Shown here: positions 29,009 through 37,096 of the stretch, in pieces
Numbering within the stretch: the first letter of the stretch is position 1
Layout: each line of letters opens with the position of its first letter
Source: Streptococcus sp. HMSC074B11
GTDB lineage: Bacteria > Bacillota > Bacilli > Lactobacillales > Streptococcaceae
DNA length: 37,096 nucleotides
Assembly: GCF_001808705.1 (NCBI RefSeq)
Contig: NZ_KV794274.1
Location: 1 to 37,096 of the forward strand
Direction: 5' to 3'
The notes under the pieces: model-generated
Database searches by the model: none
The model's input: only the letters and a program-made list of their open reading frames with translations
What the model was told of the DNA's origin: nothing
Translations under genes and position numbers: made by a program

Positions 29009-30976
29009 CTATTTAACGTGATTTGCTAGTTCTTTTTGGTATTTGGCATTTGTTTCGATTTTCTCTTTTTGCCATTTCTTGAGAGCTTCTTCGTATTCTT
29101 TAGTGGTTACAATATCGTTTTGCAACTCTAAACCTTTGAATACAAATGGATCACCCTTGATACCAACTTGAGAGTATGCTTTTGTAAATGGCACTGTACG
29201 ACTAACTGTCGGAGAACCACCTGAAGATGCTACAGGGATAAGGAGTGAGCTATCTGAAACCCATGCTTGTGCTTTGGCATATTTTTCATAGCGTTTGTTG
29301 AGATCGCTCGTTTCTGATGCTGCATCATCCAAGAGTTTCTTGTACTCATCAAGTCCAACTTGAGCCATAACTTCTGGATCTTTACCTTTTGTGATACCCA
29401 AGTGTTTAAGGGCAGAACCCTTCTTAGCATCTAGGATATTGAGGTAGGTTGCCGGGTCTTGATAGTCTGGCCCCCAACCAGTTCCATTCAAGTCATAGTC
29501 TTTTTGAGAAGGAACTTTAGCTTGAGATGTAATGCTCATTTTCTCATTGTCAGTCATTTGCAGTACATCGATGACAACATTTTCACTTCCAAGTGCTGCT
29601 TCGACAGACTGTTTGAGGGAGTTGGTTTGTTGAACAGCAATGACATCTGTCTGTTCAACTGGAATATCCAAATGGATTGGGAAGGTTACACCTTTAGCTT
29701 GCAATTCTGATTTTGCTTTTTCAAAGGCAGCTTTTGCTTTTGTTGGATTGTAAAGGGTATCTTTACCATCTGTCAAAGCTACATCTTTCCACTGGTCTCC
29801 GTATGTTACCAGTTGTTCCTGAGCCAATTCACCGAAGGTCTTTTCACCAACCTGAACATAGTCATAAGGCACAAGGCTGGTACGGATAATCTTGTCTGCA
29901 CCTTCTTCGCCATTCATCTGTGCAGAGTAAGCATGACGGTCAAGAGCGAAGTTGATGGCTTGACGGAAGTTTTTATTGAGAAGCGCTTCTTTGGTTGATG
30001 TTTTTTGGGCATCATCTGTCTTAGCTGTTTTATTGTAAGACTGACGATTTACGTTGAAAGTAAAATAATAGCTAGTGGCTTCTTGTGGACTATAAACGAT
30101 CTTATCGCCGTATTCTTTCTTAGTTGAATCAAAGCTTGAGCTAGTTGGGAAGAGGCGAGCTGTCGTATATGAACCTGACGCAAAGCTACGAATCAATGAT
30201 TCTTGGTCAGAGCCGTCGTAGAAAGTAAGCTTGACGTGGTCAATCTTCACATTGTCCTTATCCCAGTAATTCGGGTTCTTTTCGTACTCAATCACGGATT
30301 TCGAAGTGAAGTTCTTCAAAATATAAGGACCATTGTAGAGAATACCTGAAGGCGCTGCTGCACCGTAATCTTTTCCTTGAGAATTTAAGAATTCTTCATT
30401 AACTGGGAGCATGGTTGCTGTTGTTACCTTAGAATTCCAGAAGCTTTCTGGTTTGTTCAAGGTATACTCAACCGTATAGTCATCAACTGCTTTGACACCG
30501 ACTGTTGAGAAGTCATTCGTTTCACCGCTAACGTACTCTGCCAATCCTTTGATGGAGTCTTGGATAAGTGTTAGGCCATCTGATTTACCATCAGCTGCAT
30601 GTTTCAAACCAGTCACAAAGTCTTGGGCCTTGACTTCAGCATACTCTTCTCCTTCAGAAGTATACCATTTGACACCTTTACGTAGCTTGTATGTGTAAGT
30701 CAAACCATCTTGTGAAACAGACCAGTCTTCAGCAAGCGATGGAATTAAGTTTCCATATTTGTCATTTTCCAAGAGTCCGTCGACCAGGTTGGAGATGACA
30801 TCTGATGTTGAACTTTTACTAGTAACGCTATAGTCCAATGTTGTTGGATCAATAGCATAAACATACGAAAATGTTGTTGGAGCATCTGCTTTTTTCTCAG
30901 TCTTGCCACAAGCCGCCAAAAGAAGAGTTGCGCTCATCGTTATCCCTGCTACTGCGAGCCACTTTTTCGATTTCAT
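29009..30976 (-). CDS. AliB-like oligopeptide-binding lipoprotein (first copy, AliC-like position)
   Basis: 655 aa, SBP_bac_5 family; lipobox LLLAACGK with Cys23 after a basic N-terminus (MKSKKWLAVAG). Shares with the downstream copy NLVDGLLENDKYGNLIPSLA, the KAQDFVTG stretch and NKNFRQAINFALDRHAYSAQ. It captures oligopeptides at the membrane for the Ami permease and, in pneumococcus, such proteins sense peptides from other species and affect colonisation and competence. ATG at 30976 with AAAGGAG. It has its own promoter. Confidence 0.9.
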   Translation of the reverse strand: MKSKKWLAVAGITMSATLLLAACGKTEKKADAPTTFSYVYAIDPTTLDYSVTSKSSTSDVISNLVDGLLENDKYGNLIPSLAEDWSVSQDGLTYTYKLRKGVKWYTSEGEEYAEVKAQDFVTGLKHAADGKSDGLTLIQDSIKGLAEYVSGETNDFSTVGVKAVDDYTVEYTLNKPESFWNSKVTTATMLPVNEEFLNSQGKDYGAAAPSGILYNGPYILKNFTSKSVIEYEKNPNYWDKDNVKIDHVKLTFYDGSDQESLIRSFASGSYTTARLFPTSSSFDSTKKEYGDKIVYSPQEATSYYFTFNVNRQSYNKTAKTDDAQKTSTKEALLNKNFRQAINFALDRHAYSAQMNGEEGADKIIRTSLVPYDYVQVGEKTFGELAQEQLVTYGDQWKDVALTDGKDTLYNPTKAKAAFEKAKSELQAKGVTFPIHLDIPVEQTDVIAVQQTNSLKQSVEAALGSENVVIDVLQMTDNEKMSITSQAKVPSQKDYDLNGTGWGPDYQDPATYLNILDAKKGSALKHLGITKGKDPEVMAQVGLDEYKKLLDDAASETSDLNKRYEKYAKAQAWVSDSSLLIPVASSGGSPTVSRTVPFTKAYSQVGIKGDPFVFKGLELQNDIVTTKEYEEALKKWQKEKIETNAKYQKELANHVK

Positions 30977-31008
30977 AGGTATTCTCCTTTAAAATACTAT
31001 TTTTCACC

Positions 31009-31036
31009 ATTATACCCTATTTTTATATAAAAGCAA
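31009..31036 (-). promoter_or_regulatory. Promoter of the first AliB-like gene
   Basis: Minus strand TTGCTT (31031-31036) and TATAAT (31009-31014), spacing 16, about 35 bases before the ATG. Confidence 0.6.
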
Positions 31037-31103
31037 GGGTTTTAAGGGTATTTTTTAGAAAATTCAAACTAATATTTATTAAAGAAATTTCTACACTTAT
31101 TTT

Positions 31104-31138
31104 AGAAAAAAACTCAAGCCTCTTTGGATACTTGAGTT
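31104..31138 (-). terminator. Terminator of dexB
   Basis: Minus-strand stem AACTCAAG / CTTGAGTT (31131-31138 with 31111-31118), followed by TTTTTTTCT. Starts about 8 bases after the dexB stop. Confidence 0.8.
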
Positions 31139-31145
31139 TCTAGGT

Positions 31146-32827
<1,682 letters not shown>

Positions 32828-32881
32828 CAATCTTTTTCCTTATTTCGAACCTCCGTTGTTTCTTATCTTCTATTTTTTTTA

Positions 32882-32887
32882 TATAAT
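32882..32887 (+). promoter_or_regulatory. -10 box of the DUF1846 gene
   Basis: TATAAT at 32882-32887, 20 bases before the ATG at 32907. The -35 (TTGTTT at 32857, spacing 19-20) is weak. Confidence 0.45.
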
Positions 32888-32906
32888 AGAGATCAGAGGT
32901 AAAAAA

Positions 32907-34391
32907 ATGAAAAAACAAGCTTTTAGTTCTGAACAATATTTAAATCTACAACGCGACCATATCTTGGAGCGCATCAACCAATTTGACGGCAAACTCTACT
33001 TGGAGTTTGGGGGCAAAATGTTAGAAGATTTTCACGCTGCTCGTGTCCTTCCTGGATATGAACCAGATAACAAAATCAAACTCTTACAAGAATTGAAGGA
33101 GCAAGTTGAGGTTGTTATCGCTATTAACGCTAGCAATATCGAGCACTCAAAAGCTCGTGGAGACTTGGGCATTTCTTATGACCAAGAAGTGCTTCGTTTG
33201 ATCGATAAATTCAATGAACTCGGTATCTTTGTTGGTTCAGTTGTCATTACTCAATATGCAGGCCAACCGGCAGCTGATGCCTTCCGTAATCAATTAGAGA
33301 AAAATGGTATCGACTCTTATCTCCACTACCCTATCAAGGGGTATCCGACAGATATGGATCACATCATTTCTCCTGAAGGTATGGGGAAAAACGACTATAT
33401 CAAAACTAGTCGTAACTTGATTGTCGTGACTGCTCCTGGGCCTGGTTCAGGTAAGTTGGCAACTTGTATGTCTAACATGTACCACGACCAAATCAATGGT
33501 ATCAAGTCTGGTTATGCCAAATTTGAAACCTTCCCAGTTTGGAATCTCCCACTTCATCATCCAGTCAACTTGGCTTATGAAGCTGCTACAGCAGACCTAG
33601 ATGATGTCAACATGATTGACCCATTCCATCTCCAAACTTATGGAGAGACCACAGTCAACTACAACCGCGACATTGAAATTTTCCCTGTTCTTAAGCGTAT
33701 GCTGGAACGTATCTTGGGTGAGTCTCCTTATGCATCTCCAACTGACATGGGGGTCAACATGGTTGGTTTTGCAATCACTGATAACGACGCTGCCATTGAA
33801 GCATCCAAACAAGAAATCATCCGTCGCTACTACCAAACAGTGCTTGATTTCAAGGCTGAAAAAGTCAGTGAAACTGCCGTTAAGAAAATCCAACTACTCA
33901 TGAACGACCTTGGCATCACACCAACTGACCGTAAGGTTGCTGTTGCCGCACGTCAAAAAGCAGAAGAAACAGGTGGTCCAGCTCTCGCTCTTGAGTTACC
34001 TTCTGGTGAAATCGTTACTGGTAAAAACTCTGAACTCTTTGGCCCAACTGCTGCTGCCTTGATCAATGCCATCAAGATGTCAGCAAACATTGACAAAGAG
34101 ACTAAGTTGATAGAGCCAGAAGTGGTAAAACCAATCCAAGGTTTGAAAATCAATCACTTAGGCAGCCGCAACCCTCGACTCCATTCAAATGAAATCCTTA
34201 TCGCACTTGCAATCACAGCTATGCAGAATCCTGATGCAGATCGTGCCATGAAAGAGCTAGGAAATCTCAAGGGTAGCGAAGCTCACTCTACGATTATCCT
34301 AACAGACGAAGACAAAAATGTTCTTCGCAAACTAGGAATCAATGTAACCTTTGATCCTTACTACCAATACGATCGTTTATATCGCAAGTAA
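32907..34391 (+). CDS. DUF1846 family protein
   Basis: 494-residue soluble protein of the DUF1846 family (PF08903), widespread in Firmicutes with unproven function; structures show a Rossmann-like fold. Visible blocks: [55 protein letters not shown] (a P-loop-like Gly-rich segment near residue 180), [16 protein letters not shown] and [21 protein letters not shown] start at the ATG 32907, preceded by AGAGG, not at the upstream in-frame ATG at 32856, which would give a hydrophobic extension. Neighbour of dexB in pneumococcus too. The only + strand gene in the window. Confidence 0.93.
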   Translation: MKKQAFSSEQYLNLQRDHILERINQFDGKLYLEFGGKMLEDFHAARVLPGYEPDNKIKLLQELKEQVEVVIAINASNIEHSKARGDLGISYDQEVLRLIDKFNELGIFVGSVVITQYAGQPAADAFRNQLEKNGIDSYLHYPIKGYPTDMDHIISPEGMGKNDYIKTSRNLIVVTAPGPGSGKLATCMSNMYHDQINGIKSGYAKFETFPVWNLPLHHPVNLAYEAATADLDDVNMIDPFHLQTYGETTVNYNRDIEIFPVLKRMLERILGESPYASPTDMGVNMVGFAITDNDAAIEASKQEIIRRYYQTVLDFKAEKVSETAVKKIQLLMNDLGITPTDRKVAVAARQKAEETGGPALALELPSGEIVTGKNSELFGPTAAALINAIKMSANIDKETKLIEPEVVKPIQGLKINHLGSRNPRLHSNEILIALAITAMQNPDADRAMKELGNLKGSEAHSTIILTDEDKNVLRKLGINVTFDPYYQYDRLYRK

Positions 34392-34407
34392 AATACGACA
34401 CTCACTC

Positions 34408-34451
34408 CTCTAAGAGTTGGATCCTTATTGTCCAGCTCTTAGAGTTTTTTT
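34408..34451 (+). terminator. Terminator of the DUF1846 gene
   Basis: 14-bp imperfect stem CTCTAAGAGTTGGA / TCCAGCTCTTAGAG, followed by TTTTTTT on the + strand, 17 bases after the stop. Confidence 0.88.
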
Positions 34452-34564
34452 ATAGTTTTTCCAGCCTTTCACAAGCATAGCTTTCAAAAAGAATTCTAAT
34501 TTTAATAGAAACTGGGATAACATTTAATTTTAGATTTATTTCTCATGAATTCTTAAAAGGAGTG

Positions 34565-34714
34565 ATACTCAATGAAAATCAAAGAGCAAACTAGGAAGCT
34601 AGCCGCAGGTTGCTCAAAGCACTGCTTTGAGGTTGTAGATAGAACTGACGAAGGCAGTAACATATATACGGCAAGGCGACGTTGACGCGGTTTGAAGAGA
34701 TTTTCGAAGAGTAT
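34565..34714 (+). repeat. BOX element (boxA-boxB-boxC)
   Basis: Begins ATACTCAATGAAAATCAAAG (boxA), continues through the TTTGAGGTTGTAGATAGAAC boxB part, and ends with the GGTTTGAAGAGATTTTCGAA boxC part. About 150 bases, in close agreement with the pneumococcal BOX A-B-C consensus. Non-coding and typical of the pneumococcus/mitis group. Confidence 0.9.
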
Positions 34715-34715
34715 G

Positions 34716-34895
34716 AATCAATCCTCTTCAATCTTGACTTGAACTACCTTGGCTGAGGTCTTGATCCGTTTTCTCTACAATATCAAATTGGTGTAATCAG
34801 ACTGACTGCGTCACTCTTATCTAGAACCTCAAAGCGATGCTTGGAGATATCTACACAAGAGAACTAGTTTAGCCATAGATTTTCATTAAGTATAC
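34716..34895 (-). repeat. Degenerate BOX-like element in opposite orientation
   Basis: Read on the minus strand from 34895 it starts TATACTTAATGAAAATC (boxA-like) and contains GCTTTGAGGTTCTAGATAAG and GACGCAGTCAGT (boxB-like, 34793-34836); the rest is diverged. Between it and the first BOX (34720-34790) is a possible coding tail on the minus strand (KTSAKVVQVKIEED then stop), perhaps a gene remnant. With the + BOX it fills the gap between the DUF1846 terminator and the glmS terminator. Confidence 0.5.
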
Positions 34896-34946
34896 AAAAA
34901 AAATGAACAAGACAGCATTCTGATTTCCAGAAAACTATTTTGTTCA
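34896..34946 (-). terminator. Terminator of glmS
   Basis: Minus-strand stem TGAACAAAATAG / CTGTCTTGTTCA (10 of 12 paired) with an inner TTCTG/CAGAA pairing, followed by TTTTTTTT at 34903-34896. Confidence 0.85.
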
Positions 34947-34973
34947 CTTTTGCTTATGATTTAAACTTTGGGT

Positions 34974-36782
34974 TTATTCTACCGTTACTGACTTAGCAAG
35001 GTTACGTGGTTTGTCCACATCAAGTCCACGGTGTAGAGTTGCAAAGTAAGCGACCAATTGTGTTGGTACGACCATTGAGATTGGTGAGAGGTAAGGGTGT
35101 ACGGTCGTAAGAACGATGTCGTCTGTATCTTTGGCAACATTTTCTTCTGCGATAGTGAGGACCTTAGCGCCACGCGCTGCCACTTCTTGGATATTTCCGC
35201 GAGTGTGATTAGCAAGAACCGGATCTGACAAGAGGGCCAATACAGGCGTTCCTTCTTCAATCAAAGCAATAGTTCCGTGCTTGAGCTCTCCAGCCGCAAA
35301 ACCTTCACATTGGATATAAGAAATCTCTTTGAGTTTGAGACTGGCTTCCATGGCTACATAGTAATCTTGACCACGTCCGATATAAAAGGCGTTACGTGTT
35401 GTTTCAAGAAGATCACGAACCTTGCTATCAATCAATTCTTTTTCTGAGAGAGTTGATTCGATAGACTGAGCCACGATAGACAATTCGTGAACCAAATCGA
35501 AAGCTTTGGCTTTTTCATTGCCATTTGCTTCACCGACCGCTTTCGCAAGGAAGGCAAGAGCTGCGATTTGCGCAGTATAAGCCTTGGTTGATGCTACAGC
35601 AATTTCAGGTCCTGCATGAAGTAACATAGTATGGTTGGCTTCACGTGACAGAGTTGAACCTGGAACGTTTGTCACTGTTAAGCTTGGAATTCCCATTTCA
35701 TTGGCCTTAACCAAAACCTGACGGCTATCAGCTGTTTCACCAGATTGGCTGATAAAGATGAAGAGTGGTTTCTTGCTGAGAAGCGGCATACCATACCCCC
35801 ACTCAGAGGAGATACCAAGTTCAACTGGCGTATCTGTCAATTCTTCCAACATCTTCTTAGAAGCAAATCCTGCATGGTAAGATGTTCCAGCTGCGAGGAT
35901 ATAGATGCGGTCTGCCTCTTGAACAGCCTTGATGATAGCTGGATCAACCACTACTTGACCAGCCTCATCTGTGTAGGCTTGGATTAACTTACGCATCACT
36001 GTTGGTTGCTCATCAATTTCTTTGAGCATGTAGTAAGGATAGGTTCCCTTACCGATATCAGACAAGTCAAGCTCCGCAGTGTAGCTAGCACGCTCATGGC
36101 TGTTACCATCATAGTCCTGCACTTCAACGCTATCAGCTTTTACGATAACCAACTCTTGGTCATGGATTTCCATGTATTGGTTAGTTTCACGAATCATAGC
36201 CATGGCGTCTGAACAGACCATATTGTAGCCTTCTCCAAGACCAATCAAGAGTGGTGATTTGTTCTTGGCCACGTAGATGACATCTGGATTTTCAGAGTCT
36301 ATCAAGGCAAAGGCATAAGAACCACGGATGATGTGAAGAGCTTTTTTGAAAGCTTCAAGCACTGACAATCCTTCTTCTTCAACAAATTTACCAATCAAGT
36401 GAACAGCGATTTCTGTATCTGTTTGTCCCTTGAAGTGATGACCTGCAAGGTAGTCTTCCTTGATTTCAAGGTAGTTTTCAATCACCCCGTTGTGCACCAA
36501 GACAAAACGTCCTGTCTCAGAGCGGTGGGGGTGAGCATTGTCTTCTGTTGGTTTCCCGTGAGTCGCCCAACGAGTATGTCCGATACCAGTTGTTCCCTCA
36601 ACACCAGCAGTTTTAGCAGATAATTCTGCGATACGACCAACCGCCTTCACTAAATGGTTTTCAGCACTACCTAGGACAAAAATCCCCGCAGAATCATAAC
36701 CACGGTATTCGAGCTTTTCAAGCCCTTGAATCAAAATATCAGTTGCATTTGTGTTTCCAACAACACCAACAATTCCACACAT
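34974..36782 (-). CDS. glmS: Glutamine-fructose-6-phosphate aminotransferase (isomerizing)
   Basis: Makes glucosamine-6-phosphate from fructose-6-phosphate and glutamine, the entry to peptidoglycan and GlcNAc-containing polymers. 602 aa. N-terminal nucleophile glutaminase: MCGIVGVVG with Cys2 as nucleophile, [27 protein letters not shown]. Two SIS sugar-isomerase domains: about residues 285-420 ([30 protein letters not shown]) and 455-590 ([32 protein letters not shown]). Monocistronic; control appears to be by paired operators at the promoter rather than the glmS ribozyme, of which I see no sign in the ~80-base leader. Confidence 0.98.
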   Translation of the reverse strand: MCGIVGVVGNTNATDILIQGLEKLEYRGYDSAGIFVLGSAENHLVKAVGRIAELSAKTAGVEGTTGIGHTRWATHGKPTEDNAHPHRSETGRFVLVHNGVIENYLEIKEDYLAGHHFKGQTDTEIAVHLIGKFVEEEGLSVLEAFKKALHIIRGSYAFALIDSENPDVIYVAKNKSPLLIGLGEGYNMVCSDAMAMIRETNQYMEIHDQELVIVKADSVEVQDYDGNSHERASYTAELDLSDIGKGTYPYYMLKEIDEQPTVMRKLIQAYTDEAGQVVVDPAIIKAVQEADRIYILAAGTSYHAGFASKKMLEELTDTPVELGISSEWGYGMPLLSKKPLFIFISQSGETADSRQVLVKANEMGIPSLTVTNVPGSTLSREANHTMLLHAGPEIAVASTKAYTAQIAALAFLAKAVGEANGNEKAKAFDLVHELSIVAQSIESTLSEKELIDSKVRDLLETTRNAFYIGRGQDYYVAMEASLKLKEISYIQCEGFAAGELKHGTIALIEEGTPVLALLSDPVLANHTRGNIQEVAARGAKVLTIAEENVAKDTDDIVLTTVHPYLSPISMVVPTQLVAYFATLHRGLDVDKPRNLAKSVTVE

Positions 36783-36820
36783 AGTATATACGACACAGGC
36801 TAGCTGTGCTTTCCCCTTAA

Positions 36821-36838
36821 AATTGGTATAGTCTAATT
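36821..36838. promoter_or_regulatory. Operator-like repeat downstream of the glmS -10 (NagR/dre-like)
   Basis: AATTGGTATAGTCTAATT, nearly identical (17 of 18) to the site at 36900-36917. The TTGGTATAG core resembles sites of the GntR-type amino-sugar regulator NagR, which controls glmS in streptococci. The assignment is from memory of the motif. Confidence 0.55.
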
Positions 36839-36863
36839 CTCGCTTTTCAGAATCAGCAGAAAC

Positions 36864-36892
36864 AGTATATACTTGTTTCTTTTACTTGTCAA
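36864..36892 (-). promoter_or_regulatory. Consensus sigma-A promoter of glmS
   Basis: Minus strand TTGACA (36887-36892) and TATACT (36864-36869), spacing exactly 17. Operator-like repeats lie on both sides. Confidence 0.85.
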
Positions 36893-36899
36893 GAATAAA

Positions 36900-36917
36900 A
36901 ATTGGTATAGCCTAATT
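36900..36917. promoter_or_regulatory. Operator-like repeat upstream of the glmS -35 (NagR/dre-like)
   Basis: AATTGGTATAGCCTAATT, direct repeat of the 36821 site at a distance of 79 bases, ending 7 bases from the -35. Two sites bracketing the promoter suggest looping or steric repression. Confidence 0.55.
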
Positions 36918-36955
36918 ATACTGATTCCACATACTAAAAATCTATCATATTTCAC

Positions 36956-37077
36956 CTAAAGCAAGTATTTAAAAAGGGCTCTATCGTCCTTAATAACTAC
37001 TATTTTGTAGCAAGCTTGTCTGCTTCTACTACTTCTTGAAAGGTTTTTTGATAATTTACTTTAATCGTCATTGTCAT
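36956..37077 (-). pseudogene. Small ORF of unknown function with a -1 frameshift
   Basis: ATG at 37077 with GAGGA upstream opens MTMTIKVNYQKTFQEVVEAD, then KLATK and a TAG at 37000-37002 (25 aa). In the -1 frame the sequence continues without a break as IVVIKDDRALFKYLL to a TAG at 36956-36958. Restoring one A in the A4 run (37003-37006) would give a 40-residue protein. I do not recognise the family. It may be broken, a homopolymer sequencing error, or a real -1 slip on AAA before the stop. Confidence 0.5.
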
Positions 37078-37096
37078 GTGAGAGTCCTCGTTTCTT

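Noticed and set aside
36783-36865. glmS ribozyme in the glmS leader
   Set aside because: The leader is too short for the ~150-base ribozyme and shows no cleavage core; operators at the promoter explain regulation better.

Overview
The window is chromosomal DNA of a Mitis-group Streptococcus (S. mitis / oralis / infantis / pneumoniae relatives). The evidence is the Firmicute dcw tail (ftsA-ftsZ-ylmE-sepF-ylmG-ylmH-divIVA-ileS), a dexB-flanked wzg-wzh-wzd-wze-wchA capsule operon, a BOX element, AliB-type lipoproteins and a streptococcal YSIRK-like adhesin. The species cannot be fixed from sequence reading alone. Almost everything is on the minus strand; the exception is the DUF1846 gene.

Layout. 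1-3411: N-terminal 1137 residues of a very large surface adhesin (signal peptide, helical stalk, L-type lectin domain, MucBP-like and Ig-like modules, Rib-like repeats), running off the left edge. 3412-3960: AT-rich spacer plus a hairpin-rich repeat that ends in the ileS terminator. 3964-7003: ileS behind a T-box leader whose promoter is embedded in the end of divIVA. 7012-13006: cell-division cluster, with two oddities: a 5'-partial divIVA paralogue (84 aa) in tandem with full divIVA, and ylmH carrying a -1 frameshift that removes the end of its S4 region. 13249-13948: a scar of two broken genes, the C-terminal part of rmlD preceded by a heavily decayed CDP-glycerol-forming cytidylyltransferase (TagD/Gct type). 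13960-26585: capsule locus. 26890-30976: two tandem AliB-like oligopeptide-binding lipoproteins. 31146-32756: dexB. 32907-34391: DUF1846 gene on +. 34565-34895: BOX elements. 34974-36782: glmS with a textbook promoter between two 18-bp operator-like repeats. 36956-37077: a small frameshifted ORF.

How it works together. CpsA/B/C/D (Wzg-Wzh-Wzd-Wze) form the regulatory and attachment module. WchA loads glucose-1-phosphate on undecaprenyl phosphate, and the Alg14/Alg13-like pair WchJ/WchK probably adds galactose to give lactosyl lipid. Two GT2 enzymes and a Caps_synth-type transferase extend the unit, Wzx flips it, Wzy polymerises it, and a WciY-like CDP-glycerol glycerophosphotransferase may decorate it. 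From memory, gene order matches the pneumococcal serotype 14/15 family. The rmlD and cytidylyltransferase remnants downstream suggest the polymer at this site was exchanged in the past, leaving parts of an older locus against ftsA. The two peptide-binding lipoproteins between dexB and wzg resemble the aliC/aliD arrangement of non-encapsulated pneumococci, but here they coexist with a complete capsule operon.

No wholly new system is evident. The most unusual items are the mini-DivIVA tandem, the decayed cytidylyltransferase joined to rmlD, the lectin adhesin, and a hairpin repeat present in two opposite copies.
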